Positions 32,073-40,706 of a stretch of DNA of 52,940 bases are shown in pieces; the stretch's first letter is position 1; every line of letters begins with the position of its first letter. The position numbers and the translations under genes were made by a program. The DNA comes from Peptococcaceae bacterium. GTDB lineage: Bacteria > Bacillota > Peptococcia > Peptococcales > Peptococcaceae. Location: contig JAHZHI010000068.1 of assembly GCA_019420345.1 (NCBI GenBank), positions 1 through 52,940 of the forward strand, in the 5' to 3' direction. The notes beneath the pieces were generated by a model. The model searched no databases and was not told the DNA's origin. It was given only the letters and a program-made list of their open reading frames with translations.

Positions 32073-32450
32073 ATGAAAACAATTCTATTTATTTCAACCA
32101 ATAAAATACTCGGTCAGGGATTATCGGCAGCCATTCTGGCCAAGCCGGAGATTGGTTTTAAGTGGGCGGCCCAGCTCAATTACTCGCAGGCTGTTGTCGG
32201 TGCGGATATTTTTCATGCTGATATGGTCATCGTGGATGTCGTGGATCAGATGGATATGGAGTACGCCGCTGACATCTGTCAATCGTTGAGGGAAAACAAT
32301 CGTGCTGTTAAGATTCTGCTCTTGGTCAGGCCGGACCAGCCCATTGTTCGCAGAAAGTCTGTGGATGCTCAAAAGGCAGGCCTGATAGATAATTTTGTTT
32401 TCTACGATAGTTCTCTGACCTACCTGCTTGCGAAGTTGGAGGCCTTATGA
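32073..32450 (+). CDS. Second stand-alone pseudo-receiver protein
   Basis: This 125-residue protein is a paralogue of the one at 25467 and consists of a receiver-like fold only. It keeps an Asp at the phosphorylation position (VIVDVVDQMD) but lacks the N-terminal acidic pair (FISTNKIL) and has Tyr where the conserved Lys should be (NFVFYDSSL). The best similarity inside the window outside its paralogue is to the receiver of the response regulator at 24633. It may bind the kinase or regulator as a phosphate-independent partner; this is an inference. The ATG follows GAGGAGGAAG. Confidence 0.75.
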   Translation: MKTILFISTNKILGQGLSAAILAKPEIGFKWAAQLNYSQAVVGADIFHADMVIVDVVDQMDMEYAADICQSLRENNRAVKILLLVRPDQPIVRRKSVDAQKAGLIDNFVFYDSSLTYLLAKLEAL

Positions 32451-32668
32451 TGGTAGAAGCAAAATGGAAAAACCATCATTAAATAACTGGCACGGAAATA
32501 TGCTGTGATCGGGCGCTTTTGCTGCTCGTATTAACGAAGGGGCTTTCCAAAACATAGAGCTCGCGCGGCCCGTTTTTGTTTGGCGTGCGTGGGAATTTTC
32601 CTGAGGAAGAGGTTTTCTTTGGCGGCGTTTTGGTGTATGCTGTAACAAATGTGCAAAGGAGTGGGACG

Positions 32669-33031
32669 ATGCGAAAGTGTATGCTGGTGATGGCGCTGCT
32701 GGCAATGATGCTGTTGAGTGGCTGTGCGGCGCAGTATCCGAACAATGAGTTTGTTGGCAGCTGGCAAGCGGTGAAAGGCGCTATGGGCGGCGTCGAAGTG
32801 AATCTCGAGGACATCGACAGCCATTTTTCGCTGACGCTCGAAGACAGCGGCAAAGCGGTGCTGAAAATCGGTGAAACGGAACAGGAAGGCAAATGGTCGC
32901 CGCTGGAAGATGACAAGGGCATCACGCTGGTGGTGGATGATGAGACTCTGGAATTGTCGAAGGTGCACGAAGACACGCTCAAAGGTCCCGTGCAAGGCAT
33001 CACGATGACATTTGAAAAAGACGATGAATGA
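32669..33031 (+). CDS. Small lipocalin-like lipoprotein
   Basis: This 120-residue lipoprotein has lipobox LSGC followed by AAQ, then FVGSWQAVKGAMGG and a beta-rich domain with the EGKWSPLEDDKGITLVV segment. This matches the N-terminal half of the lipoprotein at 27494 in layout and key residues ([YF]xGxWxAV, then G-x-W and DD). ATG 32669 follows AAAGGAG (32655-32661); an upstream extension to 32576 would bury the signal peptide. The 218 bases before it hold no clear promoter or gene. Confidence 0.75.
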   Translation: MRKCMLVMALLAMMLLSGCAAQYPNNEFVGSWQAVKGAMGGVEVNLEDIDSHFSLTLEDSGKAVLKIGETEQEGKWSPLEDDKGITLVVDDETLELSKVHEDTLKGPVQGITMTFEKDDE

Positions 33032-33034
33032 TTC

Positions 33035-33075
33035 GCAGACTGCGCTGTCGCCGGACGGTGCAGTCTGCTTTTTTA
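33035..33075 (+). terminator. Intrinsic terminator after the small lipoprotein
   Basis: A 9-bp stem (33035-33043 with 33060-33068) is followed by six T. Confidence 0.85.
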
Positions 33076-33124
33076 TGCGGTGCACGATGGCTGAAAAAGC
33101 TTACGGGAACCTTTGGACGCCCGC

Positions 33125-33153
33125 TTTAAGGGCGCTGGCAAATATGCTATACT
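33125..33153 (+). promoter_or_regulatory. Extended -10 promoter of the pRiA4b-like gene
   Basis: TTTAAG (33125-33130) and TATACT (33148-33153) are spaced by 17 bp, and a TGC precedes the -10 box, giving an extended -10. Confidence 0.65.
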
Positions 33154-33190
33154 GATAGGCAACAGAACGATTTGAGAAGGAGCTGCATTC

Positions 33191-33823
33191 ATGAAGTCTT
33201 TGTATTTTTCCGCCACGCTGCGTGGTGCTGAGGCGCCGGTGTGGCGTCGTTTTTGTGTGCCGATGGAGTATGATTTTGCCAAGCTTCATCAGGTGCTGCA
33301 AATTCTTTTCGGCTATTCTGGCCGTGAAGGGTACGAGTTTGTGTTTGACGATCCTAAGCTGCGCATCACCAGTGATGTGGACCTTTACGAGCGCTATCGC
33401 TTTTTGAAGAGCGATGAAGGCAAGCATTATTTGGCTGATAAAGAAAAGGAAGGCTACAACGTGGACATGTCGGTGGAAGTGGCCTGGGCGGAGGATCTGC
33501 CACTGGATCCATTATCGTTAAAGCATCGTCAGTTCCGCTACATCTACGATTTTAGCGATGATTGGACGTATGATATTGAGCTGGTGGATATTCTCGAGGA
33601 TGTGCCGGCTGTGCCTGAGCTGCGTGAAGGCCTTGGCAATGCGCCGTTTGAGGCTTGCGGCGGCTTTGATGGTTATTATGAATTGATGGAAGCCTTGACG
33701 ACACCGGAGCATCCTGACAATGAAGCGGTGCGTGCCTGGGTAGAGTCGATGGGCTACCATTTTTATGATGCAGATGCGGTTAATCACGCCCTGCGCGACT
33801 ATCATGAAAGTCTGAAGAAATAG
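33191..33823 (+). CDS. Plasmid pRiA4b ORF-3-like protein
   Basis: This 210-residue protein belongs to the pRiA4b ORF-3-like family (also called IS1096 passenger TnpR-like). Family features are the N-terminal LRGAEAPVWRRFCVP, FAKLHQVLQILFGYSGREGYEF and the later RYIYDFSDDWTYDIELVDI, then the APFEACGGFDGYYELMEAL signature. The function is unknown despite its name; no resolvase motif is present. It has its own promoter and lies just before the his operon without a terminator between them, but the his operon has its own strong promoter. Confidence 0.85.
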   Translation: MKSLYFSATLRGAEAPVWRRFCVPMEYDFAKLHQVLQILFGYSGREGYEFVFDDPKLRITSDVDLYERYRFLKSDEGKHYLADKEKEGYNVDMSVEVAWAEDLPLDPLSLKHRQFRYIYDFSDDWTYDIELVDILEDVPAVPELREGLGNAPFEACGGFDGYYELMEALTTPEHPDNEAVRAWVESMGYHFYDADAVNHALRDYHESLKK

Positions 33824-33826
33824 GTG

Positions 33827-33855
33827 TTGACATCATCGATTCACCGTGGTAAAGT
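33827..33855 (+). promoter_or_regulatory. Histidine operon promoter
   Basis: Consensus TTGACA (33827-33832) and TAAAGT (33850-33855) are spaced by 17 bp. The leader to hisZ is under 25 bases, leaving no room for a T-box or attenuator, so control must act at the promoter or by feedback on HisG. Confidence 0.85.
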
Positions 33856-33879
33856 GATAAAGCGAAAGGAGCGCGAAGT

Positions 33880-35082
33880 ATGAAAAACTATTCCAAACTC
33901 ACCCCTGAAGGCACACGCGACGTATTATTTGAAGCAAGTGAGGCGCAGAGCCATATTGAACGCAGTCTGCGTACTTTTTTCTATTGCCGTGGCTTCCGCG
34001 AAGTGCGTACGCCGGGGATTGAATTTTTTGATGTATTTGGTTCGAACGGGAAATATTTTCCAGCAGAGAGCATGTATAAATTGAGCGACCGCAACGGACG
34101 ATTGATTGTGATGCGTCCGGACTCCACAATTCCAATGGCAAGATTGGTAGCCACCAAGTATAAGAATAAGACCATGCCGCTGCGTCTTTGCTATGACCAG
34201 ACGGTATACCGCACCAGCCGTACGCTGGACGGGATCAGCCATGAACTGCGTCAGATGGGCGTGGAAGTCATCGGCGGCAGTGGTGCAAAAGCCGACATGG
34301 ATATTCTGAAGATGGCCTGCGATGTGTTCTATACCATTGAAATGGGCGAAGATTACCGCCTAGAAATCGGCCATGTGGGTATTTTCAAAACGCTCGTAGA
34401 TATGCTGGACATTGATGAGTTGGAACGCGATGCGCTCTTTGGTGCGGTGGAGGAAAAGAATTACTCTGCCCTCAACGATATTCTTGAACGCCATGCGGAC
34501 AAAAAAGCTGCTGAGGTTATGCGCATGCTGCCACGTTTGTTTGGCGGCCGTGAGACATTGTCGCAGGCTCGCGCGCTGATGGACGGTTTGGCTCCGGCGA
34601 TTACAGAAGCGATTGATCAGCTGGCGTGGATTTACGACCAGTTTGAGGCAATGGATCTGGAAAAGAACATCATCATTGATCTCGGACTGATCAACCAAGC
34701 GGATTATTACAGCAGTCTCATTTTCCGCGGCTATCTTGGCGGAGCTGGCCAGGCAGTGCTTTCTGGCGGCCGTTATGACCATCTGCTGTCGGATTTCGGC
34801 ATGGACGCTGAAGCCATTGGCTTTGGGGTCAGTGTGGATCAGCTGGCAGCTGTGTTGTTAAAGAAAAATCCGCTGTTTTATTCGACGCTGGATCTGGTTT
34901 ATGCGGATATGAAAGACATGCCGGCCGCGTTTCAGTGGATGAGCGCCCGCAAGATGTGCGCGGAATGGTCACTGGCAGATTCCCTTGATGAAGCAATCGC
35001 TGAAGCAAAGGAACGCGGTGTGCCGACGGTGATCTATTATCATGATGATCATGCAGAATGGCTGGAGGTGGAACATGCTTAA
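33880..35082 (+). CDS. hisZ: ATP phosphoribosyltransferase regulatory subunit HisZ
   Basis: This 400-residue protein is a catalytically inactive histidyl-tRNA synthetase paralogue that binds HisG and is required by the short HisG form. It has class II synthetase-like motifs such as EGTRDVLFEASEAQ near the start, MRPDSTIPMARLVAT, LRLCYDQTVYRTS and SGGRYDHLLSDFG. The usual C-terminal anticodon-binding domain is absent, as expected for HisZ. It is the first gene of the his operon and its stop overlaps the hisG start by 8 bases. Confidence 0.93.
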   Translation: MKNYSKLTPEGTRDVLFEASEAQSHIERSLRTFFYCRGFREVRTPGIEFFDVFGSNGKYFPAESMYKLSDRNGRLIVMRPDSTIPMARLVATKYKNKTMPLRLCYDQTVYRTSRTLDGISHELRQMGVEVIGGSGAKADMDILKMACDVFYTIEMGEDYRLEIGHVGIFKTLVDMLDIDELERDALFGAVEEKNYSALNDILERHADKKAAEVMRMLPRLFGGRETLSQARALMDGLAPAITEAIDQLAWIYDQFEAMDLEKNIIIDLGLINQADYYSSLIFRGYLGGAGQAVLSGGRYDHLLSDFGMDAEAIGFGVSVDQLAAVLLKKNPLFYSTLDLVYADMKDMPAAFQWMSARKMCAEWSLADSLDEAIAEAKERGVPTVIYYHDDHAEWLEVEHA

Positions 35083-35704
35083 AATCGCGTTGACAAAAGG
35101 CCGCCTGGAGAAATCTACGGTGGCACTCTTCGAAAAAATGGGCCTCGATGTGAGTGCTTTTGAAACAAAGGGGCGTAAGCTGATCCTGCAGGTTGGCGAC
35201 GACATCACAGTGGTTTTGGCGAAAGCACCAGATGTCATCACCTACGTGGAACACGGTGTGTGTGACATTGGCGTGGTTGGCAAGGACACGATCTATGAAC
35301 GCGGCGGCGCCTTTTATGAGGTGCTGGATCTGGGCTTTGGCAAGTGCCGCTTTGCGTTGGCGGTGCCGGAAGGCAGCGATTTTTACGATGGTTACAGTGT
35401 GAAGCGCATTGCCAGCAAGTACCCGCATGTGACGCGCGACTATTTTGCACGCAAGGGCATGGATGTGGACATCATCAAGATCGAAGGTTCGGTGGAATTG
35501 GCACCGCTCCTGGGCTTGGTGGATGGCATCGTGGACTTGGTGGAAACAGGCAACACGCTGCGTGAAAATGGCCTGGTCGCTATCGAAGATGTGATGCAGG
35601 TAAGTGCACGCCTGATCGTTAATGTCGTTAGTATGAAGTTGAAAAAAGATGAGATCAATACGTTGATCGATAAGATAGAAGCATTGAAGGAGGCTGAGCA
35701 ATGA
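35075..35704 (+). CDS. hisG: ATP phosphoribosyltransferase catalytic subunit, short form
   Basis: This 209-residue enzyme joins ATP and PRPP in the first step of histidine synthesis. It is the short form without the C-terminal regulatory domain, consistent with the adjacent hisZ. Motifs include IALTKGRLEKSTV at the start, GVCDIGVVGKDTIYE, and GSVELAPLLGLVDGIVDLVETGNTLRENGL containing the PRPP-binding region. ATG 35075 follows GGAGGTGG; an upstream reading from 35042 runs inside hisZ and is rejected. It overlaps hisD by 4 bases. Confidence 0.97.
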   Translation: MLKIALTKGRLEKSTVALFEKMGLDVSAFETKGRKLILQVGDDITVVLAKAPDVITYVEHGVCDIGVVGKDTIYERGGAFYEVLDLGFGKCRFALAVPEGSDFYDGYSVKRIASKYPHVTRDYFARKGMDVDIIKIEGSVELAPLLGLVDGIVDLVETGNTLRENGLVAIEDVMQVSARLIVNVVSMKLKKDEINTLIDKIEALKEAEQ

Positions 35705-36990
35705 TCCAGACGATTATTGCCGATGGTAAAGCAGAATTTGATTATTTGAAAGCGCTGAAGGCGCGTCAGCAGGAAACCAATGCCGATGTGACACGCTCTG
35801 TGCAGGCCATTCTCGATGACGTACGCCGTGAAGGCGATGCAGCGGTCATGCGTTACAGTGCCAAGTTTGACCACATGGAAGGGCCCATCACAGTGATCGA
35901 GGCCGATGCCATTGCTGCAGCAAAGGAACGCATCGATGCAAAGCTCCTGGCAGCTATGGAACGGGCAGCCGTGAACATTCGCCGCTTCCATCAGCAGCAG
36001 GTGCAGGAAAGCTATGTGGATTTTCGTGAAGATGGCTCCATGATGGGGCAGAAGGTGCGCCCGCTGAAACGTGTGGGTTTGTACGTGCCGGGCGGCACGG
36101 CCGCTTATCCATCTTCTGTGCTGATGAATGCCATTCCGGCGAAGATCGCCGGGGTGCCGGAACTGGTCATGGTCACTCCTCCAAATGCGGAAGGCAAGCC
36201 TCGTGACGTTATCTTGGCTGCTGCTGCTGTGGCTGGTGTGGACCGCATTTATATGATCGGCGGCGCACAGGCTGTGGCTGCGCTGGCCTATGGCACGGAA
36301 ACCATTCCTCAGGTGGATAAAATCGTCGGTCCTGGCAATATTTTTGTGGCCACGGCAAAACGCCTGCTTTACGGCGTGGTGGATATTGATATGATCGCTG
36401 GTCCAAGCGAAATTCTTGTTGTGGCCGACGAAAACGCCAACCCACGTTACATTGCAGCCGATTTGATGAGTCAGTGTGAACACGATGTACTCGCCGGCGG
36501 GGTGCTGCTGACCGATTCTGCAGCATTGGCTGAGGGTGTGAAAGAAGAAATCACGCGTCAGCTCGAAACGCTGAGCCGTGCCGACATTATTCGCCAGTCG
36601 ATGAACGATTATGGCGTGATTGTGGTTTTTGATACCATCGATGCCTGCATTGATTATGCCAACGACGTGGCACCAGAGCATTTGGAACTGGCGGTGGAAG
36701 CACCGGAAAGCTATCTGGGCCGCGTTGAAAATGCCGGTTCGGTGTTCCTTGGTGACTGGACACCGGAACCTGTTGGCGATTATTACGCTGGCGCCAACCA
36801 TGTACTGCCAACCAGCGGAACGGCGCGATTCTTCTCACCGTTGGGCGTTGACAGTTTCTATAAACGCATGGGCTTCACCGCTTACAGCAAAAAGGCACTC
36901 ATGACAGGTGCTGATGACATCATTTGCTTTGCGGAAGCAGAAGGATTGACCGCCCATGCCAATGCAGTGAAAGTGAGGAAGGAACAATAA
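35701..36990 (+). CDS. hisD: Histidinol dehydrogenase
   Basis: This 429-residue zinc enzyme oxidises histidinol to histidine in two NAD-dependent steps, the last of the pathway. It shows GLYVPGGTAAYPSSVLMNAIPAKIAGV, the IGGAQAVAALAYGTETIPQVDKIVGPGN signature, the zinc and base residues in DLMSQCEHD, and ANDVAPEHLELAVE with the catalytic Glu-His pair. It starts in a 4-base overlap with hisG and its stop overlaps the ATG of hisC by one base. Confidence 0.98.
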   Translation: MIQTIIADGKAEFDYLKALKARQQETNADVTRSVQAILDDVRREGDAAVMRYSAKFDHMEGPITVIEADAIAAAKERIDAKLLAAMERAAVNIRRFHQQQVQESYVDFREDGSMMGQKVRPLKRVGLYVPGGTAAYPSSVLMNAIPAKIAGVPELVMVTPPNAEGKPRDVILAAAAVAGVDRIYMIGGAQAVAALAYGTETIPQVDKIVGPGNIFVATAKRLLYGVVDIDMIAGPSEILVVADENANPRYIAADLMSQCEHDVLAGGVLLTDSAALAEGVKEEITRQLETLSRADIIRQSMNDYGVIVVFDTIDACIDYANDVAPEHLELAVEAPESYLGRVENAGSVFLGDWTPEPVGDYYAGANHVLPTSGTARFFSPLGVDSFYKRMGFTAYSKKALMTGADDIICFAEAEGLTAHANAVKVRKEQ

Positions 36991-38048
36991 TGAGAATCAG
37001 TGACCGTTTCAAAGGCAGAGAACCTTATAGCCCAGGCGGCAAACCATGCCCTGTGATTTTAAATGCCAATGAAAGTTTTATCCGCCCATCTGCAGAAATG
37101 ATGGCGGAATTCCATGCTATTTTGGATCAATGCGATTTCAATCGTTATCCTGATCCACGTGCTGAAGAGCTGTGCCGTGCGTATGCTGACCTTTACAATC
37201 TTGATTGGGAAAACATCACCGCAGGCAATGGTTCTGATGAGCACATTGAGCTGCTTTATGCAGCCCTTGTCGCACCTGGCGATCGCGTAGTGACGGTGGC
37301 ACCAGATTTTTCCATGTATGGTGCTGGCGCTTATATCAATAGTGTAGAACAGTTTATTTATGAACAGGAAGATTACCACACCAATGTGGATCATCTTTTG
37401 GCATTCGCTCGGGAAAAAGATGCAGCCATGATCATCTTCTCCAATCCTTGCAACCCAACAGGCGTTGTTGTGCCGCGCGATGAAGTGCTGCGTCTTGTCA
37501 ACAGCTTCGATGGACTGGTTGTTGTCGATGAAGCGTACATGGATTTTGCAGAAGAAAGTGTTCTTGATCAGGCGGGTAAATTGCCAAACCTCATCGTTTT
37601 GAAAACCTGCTCCAAGGCCATCGGCCTGGCTGGGCTGCGTGTTGGCTTCACCATCACCACGCCAGAGCTGACCAAGCTTTTGCAAATTGCCAAGGCAACG
37701 TATAATGTTGGCCGTCTGACACAGCAGCTGGCAACCTGTGTGCTGCGTCATGGTGACGAGCTGTGCGAAGCTGTGAACACAATTAAAGCAAGCATGGATG
37801 AGATGGTGGCAGGATTGACACCAATCGTCGAAAAATATGATACCTTGGAACGCATGCTGCCAACGTCCACCAACTTTGCTTATATCATCACCGACAAAGC
37901 CCCAGAGATTTTTGAAAAAATGCAGGATCATGGCGTGCTCATCCGTCAGCCTCAGGCCAATGCTCTGCGCATCAACTGCGGCACTGCAGAAGAAAACGCT
38001 GCTTGCCTGAAAGCGTTGGAGGCTGTGGTGAAGGAGCTGGAAGCATGA
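36990..38048 (+). CDS. hisC: Histidinol-phosphate aminotransferase
   Basis: This 352-residue PLP enzyme forms histidinol phosphate from imidazole acetol phosphate and glutamate. It has the class I/II aminotransferase features ITAGNGSDEHIELLY, FSNPCNPTGVVV, VVDEAYMDFAEES and the PLP lysine in LKTCSKAIGLAGLRVGF. ATG 36990 overlaps the hisD stop; the preceding in-frame extension runs within hisD. It overlaps hisB by 4 bases. Confidence 0.96.
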   Translation: MRISDRFKGREPYSPGGKPCPVILNANESFIRPSAEMMAEFHAILDQCDFNRYPDPRAEELCRAYADLYNLDWENITAGNGSDEHIELLYAALVAPGDRVVTVAPDFSMYGAGAYINSVEQFIYEQEDYHTNVDHLLAFAREKDAAMIIFSNPCNPTGVVVPRDEVLRLVNSFDGLVVVDEAYMDFAEESVLDQAGKLPNLIVLKTCSKAIGLAGLRVGFTITTPELTKLLQIAKATYNVGRLTQQLATCVLRHGDELCEAVNTIKASMDEMVAGLTPIVEKYDTLERMLPTSTNFAYIITDKAPEIFEKMQDHGVLIRQPQANALRINCGTAEENAACLKALEAVVKELEA

Positions 38049-38620
38049 GATCGGTAAATAAAGAACGGCAGACCAAAGAAACGAGCATTTCACTGTTTTT
38101 GAATCTTGACGGTGGTGAAGTGCGCGTGGCCAGCGGTGTGGGCTTTTTTGACCATATGCTCACCGCCTTGGCGGTGCATGCCGGCTGGGGATTGGTGCTG
38201 AACTGTGATGGCGACACCTGGGTGGATGGCCATCACAGCGTGGAAGACATTGGCATTGTGCTGGGCCAGGCACTGGCCGATCTTATTGACAAGAGCGGCA
38301 TCCAGCGCTATGGCTGCGCCTATATTCCAATGGATGAGGCGCTTTGCCGCGCAGTGGTCGATGTCAGCGGGCGTCCATTCCTTGTCTATCATGCTGATGT
38401 GAACGCACCAATGATTGGTGAGTATGACACCGAACTGACCGAAGAGTTCTTCCGTGCCTTTGCCATGAATGCTGGCATCACGCTGCATATTGAAGCGCTC
38501 TATGGCAAGAACGCACACCACATCGTGGAAGGCGTGTTCAAAGCGGTGGCTCATGCGCTTGCTGATGCATTGGCACCACGTGATGGCGGGGTGCTTTCAA
38601 CAAAAGGGGTGTTGGAATGA
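38045..38620 (+). CDS. hisB: Imidazoleglycerol-phosphate dehydratase
   Basis: This 191-residue monofunctional enzyme removes water from imidazole glycerol phosphate. The metal-binding motifs are present: GVGFFDHMLTALAVHAG, DGHHSVEDIGIVLGQAL, and the C-terminal HHIVEGVFKAVAHAL. It lacks the histidinol phosphatase domain found in E. coli HisB, and no hisJ- or hisN-type phosphatase gene is in this operon, so that step must be encoded elsewhere. Confidence 0.97.
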   Translation: MRSVNKERQTKETSISLFLNLDGGEVRVASGVGFFDHMLTALAVHAGWGLVLNCDGDTWVDGHHSVEDIGIVLGQALADLIDKSGIQRYGCAYIPMDEALCRAVVDVSGRPFLVYHADVNAPMIGEYDTELTEEFFRAFAMNAGITLHIEALYGKNAHHIVEGVFKAVAHALADALAPRDGGVLSTKGVLE

Positions 38621-39219
38621 TTGCAGTGATTGATTACGGTGCAGGGAATCTGTTCAGCGTATGCAACGCTCTGCGCTATTTAAAACTGCCGCATGTGATC
38701 AGCCGCGATGCAGCTGAAATTGCAGCTGCTGATGGCATTATTCTGCCGGGTGTCGGCGCCTTTGCCGATGCCATGGAAAAACTGACGGCGACTGGCTTGG
38801 TGGACCTGCTCAAAGAAGAAGCGGAACGCAAACCATTTCTCGGGATTTGCCTGGGTCATCAGCTGCTTTTCGAAGAAGGGCTGGAATTTGGCAAGACGCC
38901 AGGGCTGGGCCTTTTGCCAGGCGTTGTGCGTGAACTGGACGCCAAAGGACAGAAACTGCCGCATATTGGCTGGAATACGGCTCACAAGCTGCACGACTGC
39001 CCGCTGACCGAAGGCGTTGCCGACGACAGTTATTTCTACTATGTACATTCCTTCTGCGCGGACACCGATGAACGCTACGTTGCGCTGGCTACAACCTACG
39101 GTGAAACGTTCCCAGGCATGGTCTGGCGCGATCAGATCTTTGGCTGCCAGTTCCACCCGGAAAAAAGCGGCGATGTTGGCCTGCGCATTCTGCAAAACTT
39201 TGGGAGGTTGGTTGGATGA
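38617..39219 (+). CDS. hisH: Imidazole glycerol phosphate synthase glutaminase subunit
   Basis: This 200-residue class I glutamine amidotransferase supplies ammonia to HisF. It has IAVIDYGAGNLFSV at the start, ILPGVGAFADAME, the nucleophile elbow FLGICLGHQLLFEEG with catalytic Cys near residue 79, and the His-Glu pair in CQFHPEKSGDVG. It overlaps hisB and hisA by 4 bases each. Confidence 0.97.
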   Translation: MIAVIDYGAGNLFSVCNALRYLKLPHVISRDAAEIAAADGIILPGVGAFADAMEKLTATGLVDLLKEEAERKPFLGICLGHQLLFEEGLEFGKTPGLGLLPGVVRELDAKGQKLPHIGWNTAHKLHDCPLTEGVADDSYFYYVHSFCADTDERYVALATTYGETFPGMVWRDQIFGCQFHPEKSGDVGLRILQNFGRLVG

Positions 39220-39938
39220 TTATTTTACCAGCAATTGATATCAAGGACCGCACACCAGTGCGCCTTTATCAGGGTGCCTTTGACACGGTTCATCAGGTAG
39301 CTGCCGATGCGCTGGAGACAGCACGTCAATTTGAAGCGGCTGGTGCAGAATGGATCCACATGGTGGATTTGGATGGCGCCTGCGAAGGTCATCCTGTGAA
39401 CGAGGACATTTTCCTCAGCGTGGCGAAAGAAACCAGCCTTAAAGTGGAACTGGGCGGCGGCATTCGCACCATGGCGGACATTGAGCGTTATCTCGACCAT
39501 GGCATTTCCCGTGTCATCCTTGGTTCGGTGGCGCTTCACGATCCTGCGCTGGTGCGTGAAGCCGTGGAAAAATACGGCGCAGCCATTGCAGTCGGCATCG
39601 ACGCGCGCGATGGCATGGTGCGCGGCGGCGGCTGGCTGGAAGCCTCGGACGTTCATTTTGTGGATCTGGCGAAAGCCATGGCTGAGGCTGGCGTGCAGAC
39701 GATTATTTATACCGACATCAGCAAAGACGGCACCTTGTCGGGCCCAACACTGGCAGATTACGAGCAGTTGATTGCAGCCTGCCCAAGCGTGCATATTATT
39801 GCGTCTGGCGGCATTCGCGACATTGACAATATCGCTGATCTCAAGGCAGCAGGGCTTTACGGCGCCATCTGCGGAAAATCCCTCTATGAAGGCACTCTTT
39901 CCCTGGAAGAGGCGCTGATCTTGGCAAAGGAGGCGTGA
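39216..39938 (+). CDS. hisA: ProFAR isomerase HisA
   Basis: This 240-residue TIM-barrel enzyme isomerises the aminoaldose ProFAR to the aminoketose PRFAR. The first strand LPAIDIKDRTPVRLYQG with the catalytic Asp, HMVDLDGACEG, VELGGGIRTMADIERYLDHGISRVILGS, and the second-half YTDISKDGTLSGP with the acid Asp are typical. It precedes its paralogue hisF, as in most his operons. Confidence 0.97.
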   Translation: MIILPAIDIKDRTPVRLYQGAFDTVHQVAADALETARQFEAAGAEWIHMVDLDGACEGHPVNEDIFLSVAKETSLKVELGGGIRTMADIERYLDHGISRVILGSVALHDPALVREAVEKYGAAIAVGIDARDGMVRGGGWLEASDVHFVDLAKAMAEAGVQTIIYTDISKDGTLSGPTLADYEQLIAACPSVHIIASGGIRDIDNIADLKAAGLYGAICGKSLYEGTLSLEEALILAKEA

Positions 39939-39940
39939 GT

Positions 39941-40696
39941 ATGCTTGCAAAACGCATCATTCCATGCCTCGATGTGCGCGATGGCAAGGTCGTCAAAGGC
40001 ATCAATTTTGTCGGCATCAAGGAAGTCGGCGATCCTGTGGAACTGGCCAAACAGTACAGCGATGCCAACGCCGATGAAATAGTTTTTCTCGATATTACCG
40101 CCAGCCACGAAGGACGCAGCACCATGCTGGATGTGGTGCGCCGCACCGCAGAGGTGGTATTTGTGCCCTTGACGGTGGGCGGCGGCATTCGCACCATCGA
40201 CGATGTGCGTGACACGCTGCGCGCTGGCAGCGATAAGGTTGGCATCAATTCAGCAGCGGTGCGCAATCCGGATCTGATCAACGAAGCAGCAGAAATGTTC
40301 GGCCGTCAGTGCATCGTGGCAGCTGTTGACGCTAAGAAAGTGGAAGACGGCAGCTGGCACGTGGTCATCAACGGCGGCCGCATCGATACTGGCAAAGATT
40401 TGCTGGAGTGGGTGCAGGAGCTGGAAGAACGCGGTGCTGGTGAGATTTTGCTTACCTCCATGGACGCCGATGGCACCAAGGCCGGTTACGACATTGAAAT
40501 GACCAAGGCGGTGTGCGACCTTGTCAATATTCCGGTCATCGCCAGCGGCGGCGCTGGCAGCGTCGATGATTTTGCTGATGTATTCGAAGAGACTGGCTGT
40601 GACGCAGCCTTGGCCGCGTCCTTGTTCCATTATGGCGAGCTTACCATCGACGAAGTGAAGACCGCCATGCGTGCACGGAACATTCCAGCCAGATAA
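39941..40696 (+). CDS. hisF: Imidazole glycerol phosphate synthase cyclase subunit
   Basis: This 251-residue TIM barrel uses ammonia from HisH to form imidazole glycerol phosphate and AICAR. It has MLAKRIIPCLDVRDGKVVKGINF with catalytic Asp11, LDITASHEGR, LTVGGGIRTIDDV and LLTSMDADGTKAGYD with the second catalytic Asp. ATG 39941 is chosen over GTG 39935 because AAGGAGG (39927-39933) is 7 bases from the ATG and only one base from the GTG. Confidence 0.97.
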   Translation: MLAKRIIPCLDVRDGKVVKGINFVGIKEVGDPVELAKQYSDANADEIVFLDITASHEGRSTMLDVVRRTAEVVFVPLTVGGGIRTIDDVRDTLRAGSDKVGINSAAVRNPDLINEAAEMFGRQCIVAAVDAKKVEDGSWHVVINGGRIDTGKDLLEWVQELEERGAGEILLTSMDADGTKAGYDIEMTKAVCDLVNIPVIASGGAGSVDDFADVFEETGCDAALAASLFHYGELTIDEVKTAMRARNIPAR

Positions 40697-40706
40697 GGAG
40701 AGCCTC

